This document shows positions 44,606 through 56,280 of a stretch of DNA of 64,000 bases, one piece after another; position 1 is the first letter of the stretch, and each line of letters begins with the position of its first letter. Location of the stretch: positions 90,325,943 through 90,389,942 of the forward strand of contig CM071936.1 in assembly GCA_016081115.2 (NCBI GenBank), given 5' to 3'. The position numbers were made by a program, and so were the translations under genes. This DNA is from Rehmannia glutinosa. Its lineage: Eukaryota > Streptophyta > Magnoliopsida > Lamiales > Orobanchaceae. The notes beneath the pieces were generated by a model. The model saw only the letters and a program-made list of their open reading frames with translations. It was not told where the DNA came from and searched no databases.

Positions 44606-45242
44606 TTTTAGAGATTTTTACCGATTAAAACTGATGAAATTGCTTGAGGACACTTAGGGTTTTTGATAGAGAAATATGCCTTGCTTTTGCCTTGCTTGAA
44701 GATGAACAATTTCTATAAGGGAGAGAGAAGGCTGAAAAATGTATATATAAGGGTTATGAAAGGACATGTCTTTGGATTTTGAAACTTTTGATCGAGATCA
44801 ACGGTTCAGATTTAGGACGTCAAACCGCATTTAATTCCTCGCATTTAATGCGGCAGCATTTATATCCAATCATATGCTTACTGTGCAGCTTTTTACTTTA
44901 CCCGTCATTATTACGTTGACGTCATCCTTAAAAACATTCACACTCATTAAAAACGACTGCGTTTTTGTCACTTAGCTCATAAATGACTCAGCTTATATCA
45001 AATATGACTTAACTCTGCTTTTCTCTTTTCATTAGTGACTCAGCTGTCATCTAACTCGATACAGCTAACTTTCCGATATGGATAATTCAATCGGCTGATG
45101 AGTGAAATTTTCTTTTTAATCAATTTTTCATCTTCTATCTCTTCTGATTGAGTCTTCTGAGTGTCAACTCAGCTCAGTTAACCCTAGCTCATTCTTGAGC
45201 TCTTCAAATCTTGATTCACATAGGGGTTGGTGAATATGTCGC
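44606..45242 (-). promoter_or_regulatory. Spacer between RNase H and third ORF, copy A
   Basis: Non-coding, conserved in all three copies of the family in this window. Contains tgactcagct words, a gatcgagatcaacggt block, gcatttaatgcgg and tatccaatcatatg, then a TATA-like box. It looks like a promoter region for the third ORF. Confidence 0.5.
44742..44750 (-). promoter_or_regulatory. TATA-like box upstream of third ORF copy A
   Basis: Coding-strand cccttatatatacattttt lies about 140 bp before the ATG at 44605. The same block is at 50195-50215 (copy B, mutated to tagatataca) and at 57905-57916 (opposite-strand copy, cccttatatacg), each about 140 bp before its ATG. Confidence 0.5.
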
Positions 45243-45450
45243 CTAACCGCTTATCGGTTGAGATATATTCCAAAGTGATGTCTTTTTTTCAACATGATCT
45301 CTTATAAAATGATACCTCGACATCAATGTCTTTTGTGTTCTTGAATGCAACACAAGATTCTGAGTGATTGCAATAGCACTTGTGTTATCACACATAATTA
45401 GAATATCTTTTTCTTTAATCTCATAATCTCTCAGCTGCTGTCTCATCCTT
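45243..45450 (-). pseudogene. RNase H C-terminal fragment (duplicate A)
   Basis: MRQQLRDYEIKEKDILIMCD then NTSAIAITQN and SRYHFIRDHVEKK: the copia RNase H end, cut off upstream at 45450 where sequence joins the tail of third ORF copy B. It corresponds to 50624-50900. Confidence 0.75.
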
Positions 45451-48400
45451 TTTCTTTCTTCCTTCTTTCTTCTTTAGCTCTGTCGTAGTCATTTTATTCT
45501 TCCTCAGCTCTCTTCTTTTTCTCATAGGCTCTTTTCACAGCATAATCATTTCGCTTTCTTTCGAGCCATAGCTGAGTTTGTCTTTCATTTTCCTCTTCCT
45601 GTCTTTTCACGGCCTTAACATTCTTCCTTGCCACTTCCAGATTTGCCATTTCATCATACCCAATCCAGTAGATCATCCTCTTCTTTCCGGGATATACATA
45701 TTCGATATTCTTGGGTCTTGGATGAGGTCGTGAACCTCTTCCTCCACCACTTCTTCCTCCTCCTCTGGGTGTGTACTTCACGGGAGTCTTCTGCTTACCA
45801 GCTTAATTGCTGCTGGTAGTCTGCTGCTTATCAGCTTCTTCGCACAAAGTAAGACCCTTCTCCCAGTATAGATCCCAGGCTTGGGCTAGTGATAACCCTT
45901 GGAAATAGCCTTCGGATTCAAGCGTCTTGAATTCTTCAACTGATCTTGGCTCGGATCCATTGTCAGGAATAACATCTTGGTCATTCCCTACCGGAATGCC
46001 GCTATATTGTTTCAACACTTCTTCGATGTGGGCATCCGTCTTCTTGTTGAACTCCGCCATCCCTACTTCGATGATTCACCTTTTCTCCGACATTGGCACA
46101 ACAGAGTGCTCGATCGGCAGAGTCACTGGAAGTTTGCTGATAATTGAAGCCGTAACAAGACCCTACCGAGGGGTTTCAACTATCATTAACGTCAAATCCT
46201 TCGAACGTTCCCCCTCAACTGCTTTTCCCTTCTTCTCAGCTGCCATCTTTTCAGCTGCAGATTCTTTCAATTTTTCTTCTTTTAAACTCCTTAGGGACTC
46301 CTCTTCCCCCTTTTCGGCGTCCTCAAAGGAAAGCGGGATCCCAGGGAACATGTCTGCTAGCATAAAGTCAAGTCTGCTAAGAGCAGAATTCTGTTTGAAA
46401 TCTACTATTGCATAAGCTGTTCGAAATTCTGAGCGAGTAGCCTTGGACTCGGCTACCACCAACTTCATTTCAACCATGAGAAGGCTGAATTTACCATTCA
46501 TTGAGTCCTCTAGACGCAAAATTTCTTTTCTCTGGAATTCTTGCAACAACTCCATTTCTGTTTTGTGAGATGCATGCAACCTTTCAACATACGCCTGCAT
46601 CCTTTGTTTGATATCAACATTGTTAGCCATCCAGACAAGCATTCTGCCATACAGTGCTTTAAAATAATGAACTTGTTCGAGTCACATGGCAGATTGCTGT
46701 TGAGACCATTTTCAGATCCGCACCACTATCCCTCTCAAGTCTGCTGTTAGGGTAGCGTCCCTGTTGTCCAGTCTTAAGTCGAGTGAGGACTGATGTCTTT
46801 CAATCTTCTCAATCTCTTTAGAGATCTTCTTGAAGGTCTCACGAAACTCAGTTGTCTCATTTGATTCAGCTGCAGGCCACTCTCCAGCAAGGTTGAACTC
46901 GGCTGGAACAATGGTGTCAGTGGGGATGATTGGATCTTCTCTCACAAAGAATCTTCGTTGTTCAACAGCGGTCTCTTCTTCCAAATCTGGTAGGATCGGC
47001 GTGAAAGGAAATACCTTTGGAAAGGCATCATCACTCGCATATGGGATGGTTTGTGAGGGTTGTGCCTGTGATGATTCAGCTCTTCGTGCCTCAGCCGTGA
47101 TTGCTTCATCGGTAGTGGTCACAACTGTGGGAGCATGTGACGGAGCTGGTGTAGTCGTACGCTGCACTGTGGAAGCTCGCAGCTGGGATCGTGTCTCACC
47201 GGGCGATTGAGATATTTTGCCACTGATCGAGCCTGTTTGTTTTAACAACGTCTTCGATCTCAATGGATTTTTCTAAGTGAATAACCAGTTCTTCTGCTGC
47301 ATCACCAGCATCATCAGAGATGATGAAACCTGGGGGCTTGGCTCATCATCAAAATTAAATTTTTGACGAGCATCTTTATCACTTAGCTGACTCGTAGTTT
47401 TGAGAACATCCTTAGGTGGATCCTTTGGATCTGCAACAGGAGTGGACTCAACTTCATCTTCAGACCCCAAGAATTATATATCGATGTTCTCCTGGGAGTC
47501 ATGAAGTGTGCTTATCTCTTTCTCTTTTTCAGCGCTTTGAACATGAGGAATGTTCTGAGTCTCTTGAGCTTTACCCAGGTAAGTCTCAACCCCCCTTAGG
47601 CCTTCAATACCTCCAGCAGTCTCAACTGCTGCGAGGACTTCAATGTTCCCTTCGACAGTCGCAGCTGTCTTAGGGTCTTCGGCATTGGTATCCATAAGGG
47701 TCTCAACCCCTTGGATTTCACTTTCACTGCCCAGAGTGTCAACTCTCGGGGCATTTCCATCCTTTGCCTCGATTGTAAGAACAATGTCATTGGCCTTCAG
47801 AGCAACTGACATTTCAGTTGGGACAAACTCAACTGTCCGAGCTTCGTCAATGTCACTCTGCTGTGGTTCTTTTTTCAGTTTCAAATTCGCCTCCTTTCGT
47901 CAAGTTTGAGTCATCTGCAGCATCCTCCGACCCTGCTACAGTGGAGAGAGTTTCCCCCTCAGCTGGCACACCAGCTGAGTGACTGATGGTGGGGTTACTC
48001 TACTCCTGACTTGTGGCTTTTTCTTTTGAATGCTCAGCCGCTGGGGCCGGTGGTAAGACACCTTCTTCAGGGGTTGGCTCAACTTGGGTGCCCAAAATCC
48101 CAATTTTATTACCAATTCCCTTGGACCCATCCTCTGATTGTACCGGGGATGTGGCTGCAACGATGTCTGTGGAAAGCTGCTACACCACTCCCAATGGGTC
48201 GATTTGCAGGAGAGATTGTGAGGACTCTCCTGGGCCTTCATAAAGTTGCTACTCATGCAATTGCTTGGATTCTCTCATAGCTTGCTGCATGTCTGACTTC
48301 TCTGCTGCAGCAGTGGGATCCTCATCACTCTCTGAGTATATATCTAGATGTGTATGAGTGTGAGATGGAGAGTTTGTGAATTCACACATCTTGGATTTTT

Positions 48401-50067
48401 CTAGGACACGGGCTTCCTCTTCAGCTTTGTCTTTCTCATCTGCTTTAATGATGCGGAAGATATCCATACTGTTATCTTTGTCGAGGGCCTGTCAAATAGT
48501 CAAGACCCCAAGAAATCGAAGCAACTCTTCTTCTTGTTCAATGTACTCAGGGTGAGCGAACTGCACCCTTTAGTGATCAAGTTTCCATGCCCTCCACTCT
48601 CGTAGATGTCTTTGGGTATCTGGATACAGTGGAGAATACATGACAACATCATCATCCTCATCTTCACCCTCTCCTCCTGTTTCTTGAATTGGAGGCAGAA
48701 GATTCTGCTCCTCTTCACCTTCAAAGCAAAGATCGCAGCAAGTGGAGAGACAACCTTTTCAACGGGTTGTTCAATTGTCTCTGCTGCTTTGCTTCCCTCA
48801 ACTGTCTGACGCCCAACTGAGTCTTCATCGGGACTCTGTTGATTACCTTCAGCAGTCTTGGCAGATTCATGAATCACTTCAGGAGACTGCACTTCATGAG
48901 TTTCAGCAGTCTCGGATGCTTTCTCCAATTGAGTGGCAGATTAAGTTGTCTTCTCCAATTCAGAGTTTCTTACCAGTATCCTTTTGCTTCAACGAACCAG
49001 AGGGACTTCTGGTTCTGATTCAGTGGTTTCATCACCGGTGCGGACTTGGGCATCCTTCTTGGAGTAAGCTGCCTTCCTCGACTTGGCAGTCCTCTTCTTT
49101 AGTATGGCTGGAGAAGGGATTTAGGGTTCCTTCTCAGCCTCGGCTGGAGGGGCAGGGGACTCGACTGCACGGGCAGGTGCATCCTTTTTATTAGCTGCAG
49201 GGGCAACCTTCTTCTTTGCAGCTGCAGGGGTAGCTTTCTTCTTTGGAGGAGGTGTAGTAGTTGTGTCCTCGGGGTCAGCTGATTCCCCCTCACTTGTGTT
49301 TGCCTTTCTCGCATGGACTCTCTTTTGGGCTCCAGATAGGTTAGCCGTGAACATCTTCTTGTTGACATGGAAGGGTTTTCCATGTCCAAGGGGAATACCC
49401 TTCACTTCCATCAAGTGGCCAATCACGAGGCCATATCCAAGAGATCCTCCAAAGGATCCATCCTCCTTGAACATCTTATTCATTACATTCAGGCAGAGTC
49501 TGATGTACACAAAGGATCCAGTTTACTTTCTTGTCCGGAATGATCACAGCCATGATGATCAGCTTAGTCTTTGACAACTGGTTGAAGCTGCCAAACTTCA
49601 TGTCTACACACTTGGAGACGACATCCATCAACTTATGATAGTAGTCCTTCAAAGAATTTCTTATCACTGTGTAAACCACCTTAGTAGCACACTCCGATTT
49701 GGCTACCTCTTTCCACGCAAAGAACTAAATCAACATCGCCTTCATTAATCTCCTTCACGCCTTTCGATGGAAATGCAAGCCAGTGCTCGCAAGGTCCTTA
49801 GCATTTATCATTATGTACTTATGGTGGATGTAAGACTTGATTCCTTCGCCCCGCACCTCTCGTTTACGAGAACATCGCTACCTCCTCGAGATAGGTGTGC
49901 GAGTACTCCATGGTCGAAAAAGCCTTAAGACTCGACTTTTCTAGCATCTCGCTTGTCTTCTAAACTAGGGTTTCATCAGGACCCTGCTTCACCATACCTT
50001 CAAAATCCACTGATGCTCCTCAGTGGATTTGCTTAGAGAGCTTGACGAAATCAAACTTACGTGCCAT
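45451..50067 (-). pseudogene. Third (envelope-position) ORF of the Sirevirus-like element, copy B
   Basis: It starts at an ATG at 50067 (ARKFDFVKLSKQIH follows) and runs for 4.6 kb. The domain order is the same as copy A: N-terminal domain (to about 49300), K/A/P linker, acidic S/T/E region, a helical region (47.3-46.2 kb), and, only here, the C-terminal end. That end reads LSLAQAWDLYWEKGLTL, a Gly/Arg patch (GRSGGGRGSRP), YPGKKRMIYWIGYDEM and a charged coil (RKNVKAVKRQEEENERQ) ending with KKRAEEE near 45494. Several frameshifts interrupt it. An intact protein would be about 1500 residues, long for a Sirevirus third ORF. Confidence 0.75.
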
Positions 50068-50623
50068 TTTCTGAGATTTTTACCGGTTAAAACTGACGAA
50101 CTTGCTTGAGGACACTTAGGGTTTTTGAGAGAGAAATATGCCTTGCTTTTTCCTTGCTTGAAGATGAACAATTTCTATAAGGGAGAGAGAAGGCTGAAAA
50201 ATGTATATCTAAGGTTTATGAAAGGACATGTCTTCGAATTTTGAAATTTTGATCGAGATCAACGGTTTAGATTTAGGACGTTAAACCGCATTTAATTACC
50301 CGTATTTAAACCGGCAACATTTATATCCAATCATATGCTTATCGGCAGCTTTTTTATCGCACCCGCATTATTATTACCGACATCATCCTTAAAAACATTC
50401 ACGCTCATTAAAGCGACTGCGTTTTTGTCACTTAGCTCATAAATGACTCAGCTTATATCAAATATGACTTAACTCTGCTTCTCTCTTTTCATTAGTGACT
50501 CAGCTGTCAGCTAACTAGATACAGCTGACTTCCCGATATGGCTGATTCACTCCGCTGATGAGTGAAATTTGCTTTTTACTCAATTTTTCAACTTTTATCT
50601 CTTCTGATTGAGTCTTCTGAGTG

Positions 50624-51219
50624 TCAACTCAGCTCAATTAACCCTAGCTCATTCTTGAGCTCTTCAAATCTTGATTCACATAGGGGCTTGGTGAATATGT
50701 CAACTAATCGCTTATCGCTTGAGATATATTCCAAAGTGATGTCTTTCTTTTCAACATGATCTCTTATAAAATGATACCCGACATCAATGTGCTTTGTTCT
50801 TGAATGCAACATGCACTCGAGTGATTGCAATAAAGCACTTGTGTTATCACTCATAATTGGAATCTCTTTTATTCAATCTCATAATCTCTCACCATTCTTT
50901 GTCTCATCCATAAGACTTGGGCACAACAACCGCCCACATCTATGTACTGTCATTTTGTGGATGTGGCTATAGAAATTTGCTTCTTACTAAACCAGAAAAC
51001 CAATCTATTTCAGGCATTTGACAGTAATGGAAGTACTCTTCCTCGTCAACTCTACATCCAAAGATAGTTAGAGTCTCGAATAACCAATAAGCTCGAATCC
51101 ACCTTCCTTTGATACCATAGGCCAACTTCCTGGCCTCCTTTCAAATATCTTAGATTCTTTTTAGCCGCAAAGCCATGTGGTTTCTCTTTGGTGCGTGCAT
51201 TGAAATCTTGCACATACAC
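50624..51219 (-). pseudogene. Copia RNase H
   Basis: Continues after RT in broken frames. The end is well preserved: MSDNTSALLQSLECMLHSRT, then HIDVGYHFIRDHVEKKDITL and SDKRLVDIFTKPLCESRFEE, the usual copia RNase H C-terminus. It degrades the RNA strand of the hybrid during reverse transcription. The N-terminal half (50900-51219) is frameshifted. Confidence 0.8.
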
Positions 51220-52266
51220 CTATCGCAAAGGTGATGTCCGGGTCTCACGGGCCGTTAAGTAGAGCAATGATCCAATAAGAGCTCTATATCTGGTTTGATC
51301 TACATCCTTGCCATCTGCATCCATGTCCATCTTGACTGATGTGTTCATTGGTATTTTCATAGAAGACTTCTCTTCCATACCAAATTTCTTCATTAAATCT
51401 CTGGTGTACTTTGTTTGACTTATGAAGGTTCCATCCTTCAATTGCTTAACTTGAAGTCCTAGGAAGAAAGTCAGCTCTCCCATCATGCTCATTTCAAATT
51501 TGCCTTGCATGAGGTTTGAGAACTTTTCACATAACTCTTTATTTTTGAATCCAAAAATGATGTCATCCACATATATTTGAACAAGCAGTATACTCTCTCC
51601 ATCTTGAATTCTGAAGAGTGTTCTGTCCACCTTCCCTTTGGTGAATCCATTGCCAGTTAGAAAATGAGACAATGTATCATACCATGCTCCTGGTGCTTGT
51701 TTCAATCCATATAATGTTTTCTTGATCTTGTACACCTTATCTCCAATAGTTTTCTGCTCAAAACCTGGAGGTTGTTCAACATAGACTTCTTCCTCTAGCA
51801 GTCCATTTAGAAATGCACTCTTCACATCCATTTGATATACAGTTAAGTTCTTATGTGCAACATAGGCAATAAACATCCTTATTGCTTCTAATCTTGCAAC
51901 AAGAGCAAATGTTTCATCAAAATCTATCCCCTCTTCTTGGCAATACCCTTTGGCTACCAATCTTGCTTTGTTTCTTACCATAGATCCTTCCTTATTCATC
52001 TTGTTTCTGAAAACCCATTTTGTGCCAATAATATTTTGATGGGTTGGTCTCTGCACCAATTCCCATACCTTGTTTCTTTCAAATTGATTCAGCTCTTCTT
52101 GCATGGCTTGAATCCAATGTGTGTCTTCCAATGTTTGAGACACATCTTTTGGCTCTATTTGGGAAATAAAACAAGTGAACATTGCTTCTTGCTGAGCTTT
52201 GGATCTGGTTCTTACACCATCTCTAACATCTCTAATAACTAACTCTTGTGGATGGTCTCTCACCAT
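51220..52266 (-). pseudogene. Copia reverse transcriptase, 348-residue open frame
   Basis: The longest intact pol part. IEPKDVSQTLEDTHWIQAMQ leads into IGTKWVFRNKMNKEG, ARLVAKGYCQEEGIDFDETF, YQMDVKSAFLNGLLEEEVYV, TLYGLKQAPGAWYD, the active-site block LLVQIYVDDIIFG, and LTFFLGLQVKQ. YVDD with both Asp is intact. The frame ends soon after LIGSLLYLTA. It is labelled pseudogene because gag, protease, integrase and RNase H around it are broken and no single polyprotein remains. Confidence 0.9.
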
Positions 52267-52556
52267 CTCACATCAAAGTTGGAGCAAGTTAATGGATTCA
52301 GCTAGCCTCGCAGCCTATGTTGTCTTGAACAGCTTCTTTCATCTTCATTCAACAGAGACTTTCCATTGTCTTTGAGATTCAACTATCTCATCTTCATCCT
52401 GGGGTGATTGCTCTTACTTCAGCTTCAACATAAGGACTCTTCTATATAGTTGGTTGATTCAAATTTTATCGCCTAACTCTTCAATGTCTTCTCCATTCAC
52501 ATTAGGTTCATCAAAAACCACATGGATAGACTCTTCTATGACCATAGTCCTCTTGT

Positions 52557-53112
52557 TCAAGATTTATAGGCTTTGCTCTCAGCTGAGTATCCCAAAAAGA
52601 TACCTTCATCAGCTTTAGCATCGAAAGCCTTCAAATTATCTGTGCCATTGTTGTGGATGAAGCATTTACATCCAAATATCCTAAAGTACCCAACATTTGG
52701 CTTTCTCCCTCTCCAGATTCCATAGGGAGTCTTGGTTAATTGCCTGTTAATCATGGATTTATTTTGAGTATAGCATGCTGTGTTAATGGCTTCAGCCCAA
52801 AATCTCTTAGGCAATCCAGCTTCAGCTAACATGGTTCTTGCAGCTTCCTTGAGAGTTCTGTTCCTTCTTTCAGCTACTCCATTCTGCTGTGGAGTCCTTG
52901 ATGCAGATAACTCATGATCAATTCCATTTTCAACACAATACTGAGTTATTATCCCATTGATAAACTCGATTCCGTCTCGACCTTATCTTTATAATGGTTT
53001 GGCTCTTTTCATTTTGAACTCTTTTCATCAGTTGAGGTAACTTCTGCAAAGTTTTCTTCTTTTTGCACATGAAGATTGCCCATGTATATCTTGAATAATC
53101 ATCCACTACCAC
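52557..53112 (-). pseudogene. Copia integrase core and C-terminal part
   Basis: From 53112: VVDDYSRYTWAIFMCKKK, then a frame-broken stretch with QNGVAERRN-like bases near 52870, and from 52832 LAEAGLPKRFWAEAINTACY, YGIWRGRKPNVGYFRIFG and EGIFLGYSAESKAY. At least two frame changes disrupt the catalytic triad region. Confidence 0.8.
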
Positions 53113-53132
53113 CAGGGTGTATTTCTTTCAAC

Positions 53133-53366
53133 TTATGCTGGCTTGTTCAACTGGACCAAATAGATCCATATGCTACAGATGCAATATCCTTGTTGAAGAA
53201 GGACTAGGTTTATCCTTGAATGATGATTTGATTTGCTTTCCCATTGGCATGCATCACATACACTTTCCTTCTTGTACACTGAGTCTGGCAATCCTTCCAC
53301 AAGATAACTCCTTGCAAGCTTGTTGATTATCTTGAAATTAAGATGACTCAGCTTCTTTTGCCACAA
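53133..53366 (-). pseudogene. GAG-pre-integrase domain with integrase zinc-finger end
   Basis: WQKKLSHLNFKIINKLARSY, then VEGLPDSVYKKESVCDACQW: the HHCC side with C-x2-C. The bridge to the integrase core is frameshifted. Confidence 0.75.
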
Positions 53367-53477
53367 CCAACTTGATTCGGCTGTACTCTTTGCTATCAGA
53401 CAAGTGCTTGGTGTGGCAGTAGATCAATCTACCACATACATATTCTTCTGTCTTGATCCTTGCAGCACTATTTCATT

Positions 53478-53750
53478 TTATTCAAAGATCTTTGATCCGC
53501 ACACTCCCATATTGAATCCAACATTGTAGCCCTTGTCATAGAGTTGGCTGATGCTTAACAGGTTGAAGTTGAGGCCTTCGACATAAGCAACATCTGTGAT
53601 TTCCAATCCATTCTTCTTGATAGATACCGTGCCTTTGATTTCCCCTGGAGCTTTATTTCCTCCAAATATGACTTTTGCACCTCTAATCTCCTTGAATCTT
53701 GACAGATTTTTCTTGTTCCCTGTCATGTGTCTGGAACAACCACTATCCAT
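53478..53750 (-). pseudogene. Copia aspartic protease
   Basis: MDSGCSRHMTGNKKNLSRFK with the D-S-G catalytic triad, then AKVIFGGNKAPGEIKG and NLLSISQLYDKGYNVGF. About 90 residues are open, the normal span. It would cut the element's own polyprotein. Confidence 0.8.
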
Positions 53751-54782
53751 GTACCAGGTTCCTTGGCACTCAGCTGTTCCTTGAACCTGTAATCAAGGAA
53801 ATTAGTTTTTAGGTACCCATACTTTCCTGGGTCCTGAGGGGTTAGTGCTATAAGATGATCCAACCAACCTATAGCCAAAGGACTTGACTCTAAGAGGTTG
53901 CCATCTATCAGTGCCATAATCATAGTGCACATTTGCAAATTGCTTGGGGGTTTTAGCCTCATACAACTGTCTCTTTTGTCTGTATGCCTGTGTGTGTGTT
54001 TTAGCAATTGCTTTCTTGGAATATTTGTGATATTTCTGAGTGTAGTGCCTTGGTGCATATGTGTGCTGATAATAGCTCTTTTCCCTTTGGAATGACCTTT
54101 CCTGAGGTTTAGGTCTTTGCCATTTAGGCTTGCATTCCATTGGTCTTTGCTGATATTTTACATCGTACCAATCAGCTTGGCTTGGGTAGTTTCTACCATT
54201 CCCATCATATGTGTTTATCTGATAAAACTTCTAGGGTTTTTGGTAGCTCTGTTTATTCTTCACAGAGTACTTTCTATTTGGAGTTTGTTGAGGAACTTGG
54301 TGGATTGCTCATTGCCCTCTCAAAGATACTCAATGGTTGTTGTTTTCCTTTTCCTTTGTATCCAAGGCCAGTTTGGTTGTGATTGTGCTTAGGAGTGAAT
54401 GTGGGTGCAACATTTGGTGTTTTGGATTTTTGAGATGCTTCATTGCTTGAATATCCTTTTTCCAAAATCAATCTTGGGGTTTAACTGTGCACAAAGGAAT
54501 TGAATCCTATGCCTGTCTTATCTCCACATTCTTTTGACTCATGATAAGATCATCTAATGATTTGGATGCCTTCGTAAATGAGGCAATCACATTCTTAAGA
54601 TCATTTCCCCTCTTTTCTACAGCAGCTATCTTTGCTAATAGTTTAGCATTCTCAGCCTTCAGCTCTGGGTTCTCATCAGCTATGTGACTTAGAGTATTCA
54701 GCTCCTTAGTCAGCTGTGAGTTTTGGCTTTTGAGTTGGTTGTTTTCCTCATTTAGAAGTGTTTGAGGATTTAATGTGCTCAA
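53723..54782 (-). pseudogene. gag C-terminal coiled coil and basic linker
   Basis: NEENNQLKSQNSQLTKELNT (coiled coil, 54782-54507), then GYSSNEASQKSKTP, and the Q/K/Y-rich linker QERSFQREKSYYQHTYAPRH at about 54100-54030. Same order as at 2776-3740 on the plus strand. Confidence 0.7.
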
Positions 54783-56154
54783 AAGCTTTCATCATTTTGC
54801 CTAATGAATCATAAAGATCAATGGGTGATGAAGTGTGTGTATCACAATCACTATCACCTAAATCTGAATGAGATGAGTTAGAGTGTACCTCATCTTCTTG
54901 GTCTGGTTGATCTTGTTCTTTATCCATAAGACATATCATGACTTCTTCTTCAGAATCACTTGAGTAGTCAGCTTCACTACTCTCTGAGTCTGCTGCTTCT
55001 TTAGACTTAGCTATCTCAGTAGCCTCAGCAGCCAACATGGCTTTCTTCTTTTCCTGTCTTTTTTCTCTGAAGACTTTTCTGTCTTCTTCTTTCTTCTTTA
55101 GACTTAGCTGTCTTAGTAGCCTCAGCCTTAGTAGCCTCAAAAATCAACTGCCAAATGTCTTGGTTGTCTGCAGTTCCAACACAGGTTCTGAGCTCTTTGA
55201 TCGCCTCTTTTTCGTCTGGGTTATCGCTCTCCGATATTCAACCCTTTGATGCTAAGCTCTCTTGGGTGGCCTATCTTCCCTTGACTTAGAGGGAGCTGAA
55301 TGTCTCCTGGAGGTTTCACCCTTGTTTCTTTTATAGTTCTTATTGAAGAACTTGTTGAATCTTTTAACCATTAGGGAAATTTCCTCCTGGTGTGTGGCTT
55401 CCTTTGGTTCAGCCCTTTTCCCATCCTTGACCATCAGTGCAACTGTCTTGGGTACAACTGTCTCCTCTTGATCTTTTCTTCTCAGCTCAAACTCATAGGC
55501 TTTGAGGTCCGAGAATAGCTCATAATTGGATATTTTTGAGAGGTCCATTGAATGTCTTAGAGCAATAGTCTTCATTTCCCATTCAGCTGGGAGGCTCCTT
55601 AAGATCTTCATACACATTTTCTTCTGTGTGTATTCCTTCCCAAGAGCTGAAAGCTCATTTGTGATTTCAGTGAATCTTGCATCCAGCTGATCCATAGATT
55701 CTCCTGCAAACATTTTGAAATTTTCAAATTTTTGAACAACAACAAATAATTTATTTTCTTTAATTTGCTTTGATCCTTCACAAATTAAAGTCAGCTTATT
55801 CCAGATTTCTTTTGCTGTTTTGCAAGATTTGACTTTGTTGAACATCGCTTTGTCCAAAGTCTTGTAGAGTATATCCTTGGCCACATTGTCCAAATTGTAT
55901 CTCCTCCTATCCTCATTAGTCCATTCAGTCCTTGGTTTCTCAACCATGGTTGGTCTTTCCTCTGCAGCTTCTTCTCCTTCAGCTGCAGCAGCTCTTGTTA
56001 CAGTCGTGTTAACTTTCAATATTTGCAGTGGCCCATCCTCTATTACGAACCACATTTCATCGTGTAGAGCAGATATATGAGCCTGCATACAAATTTCCCA
56101 ATCATCAAATTCTTCAACGGTGAACATAGGAATGCGTGTCAAATTTGCTTCCAT
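54748..56154 (-). pseudogene. Sirevirus-like gag, first 300 codons open
   Basis: MEANLTRIPMFTVEEFDDWE opens a 300-residue frame (56154-55252) with TAKEIWNKLTLICEGSKQIK, AGESMDQLDARFTEITNEL and LPAEWEMKTIALRHSMDL, the capsid core. After a stop and frame change the zinc knuckle near 55170 reads CWNCRQPRHLAVD: the Gly is replaced and the last Cys lost. A K/E/D-rich part follows to 54748. The start lies 127 bp after the LTR, as in the plus-strand copy at 1440. Confidence 0.85.
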
Positions 56155-56263
56155 GATAATAACTTTGCTAAAAATGAAAGATTTTGAAAATACAATTGTT
56201 TGAAACCTTTTTGAAAAGATAGAGATCTAGTTCATTAACCAGTGCGGAAGGCTCAATGAACCA

Positions 56264-56280
56264 ACCGCTCTGATACCACT
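56264..56280 (-). other. Primer binding site of the Sirevirus-like element
   Basis: Plus-strand accgctctgataccact, coding strand agtggtatcagagcggt, directly after the LTR: initiator-Met-tRNA type. Confidence 0.85.
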
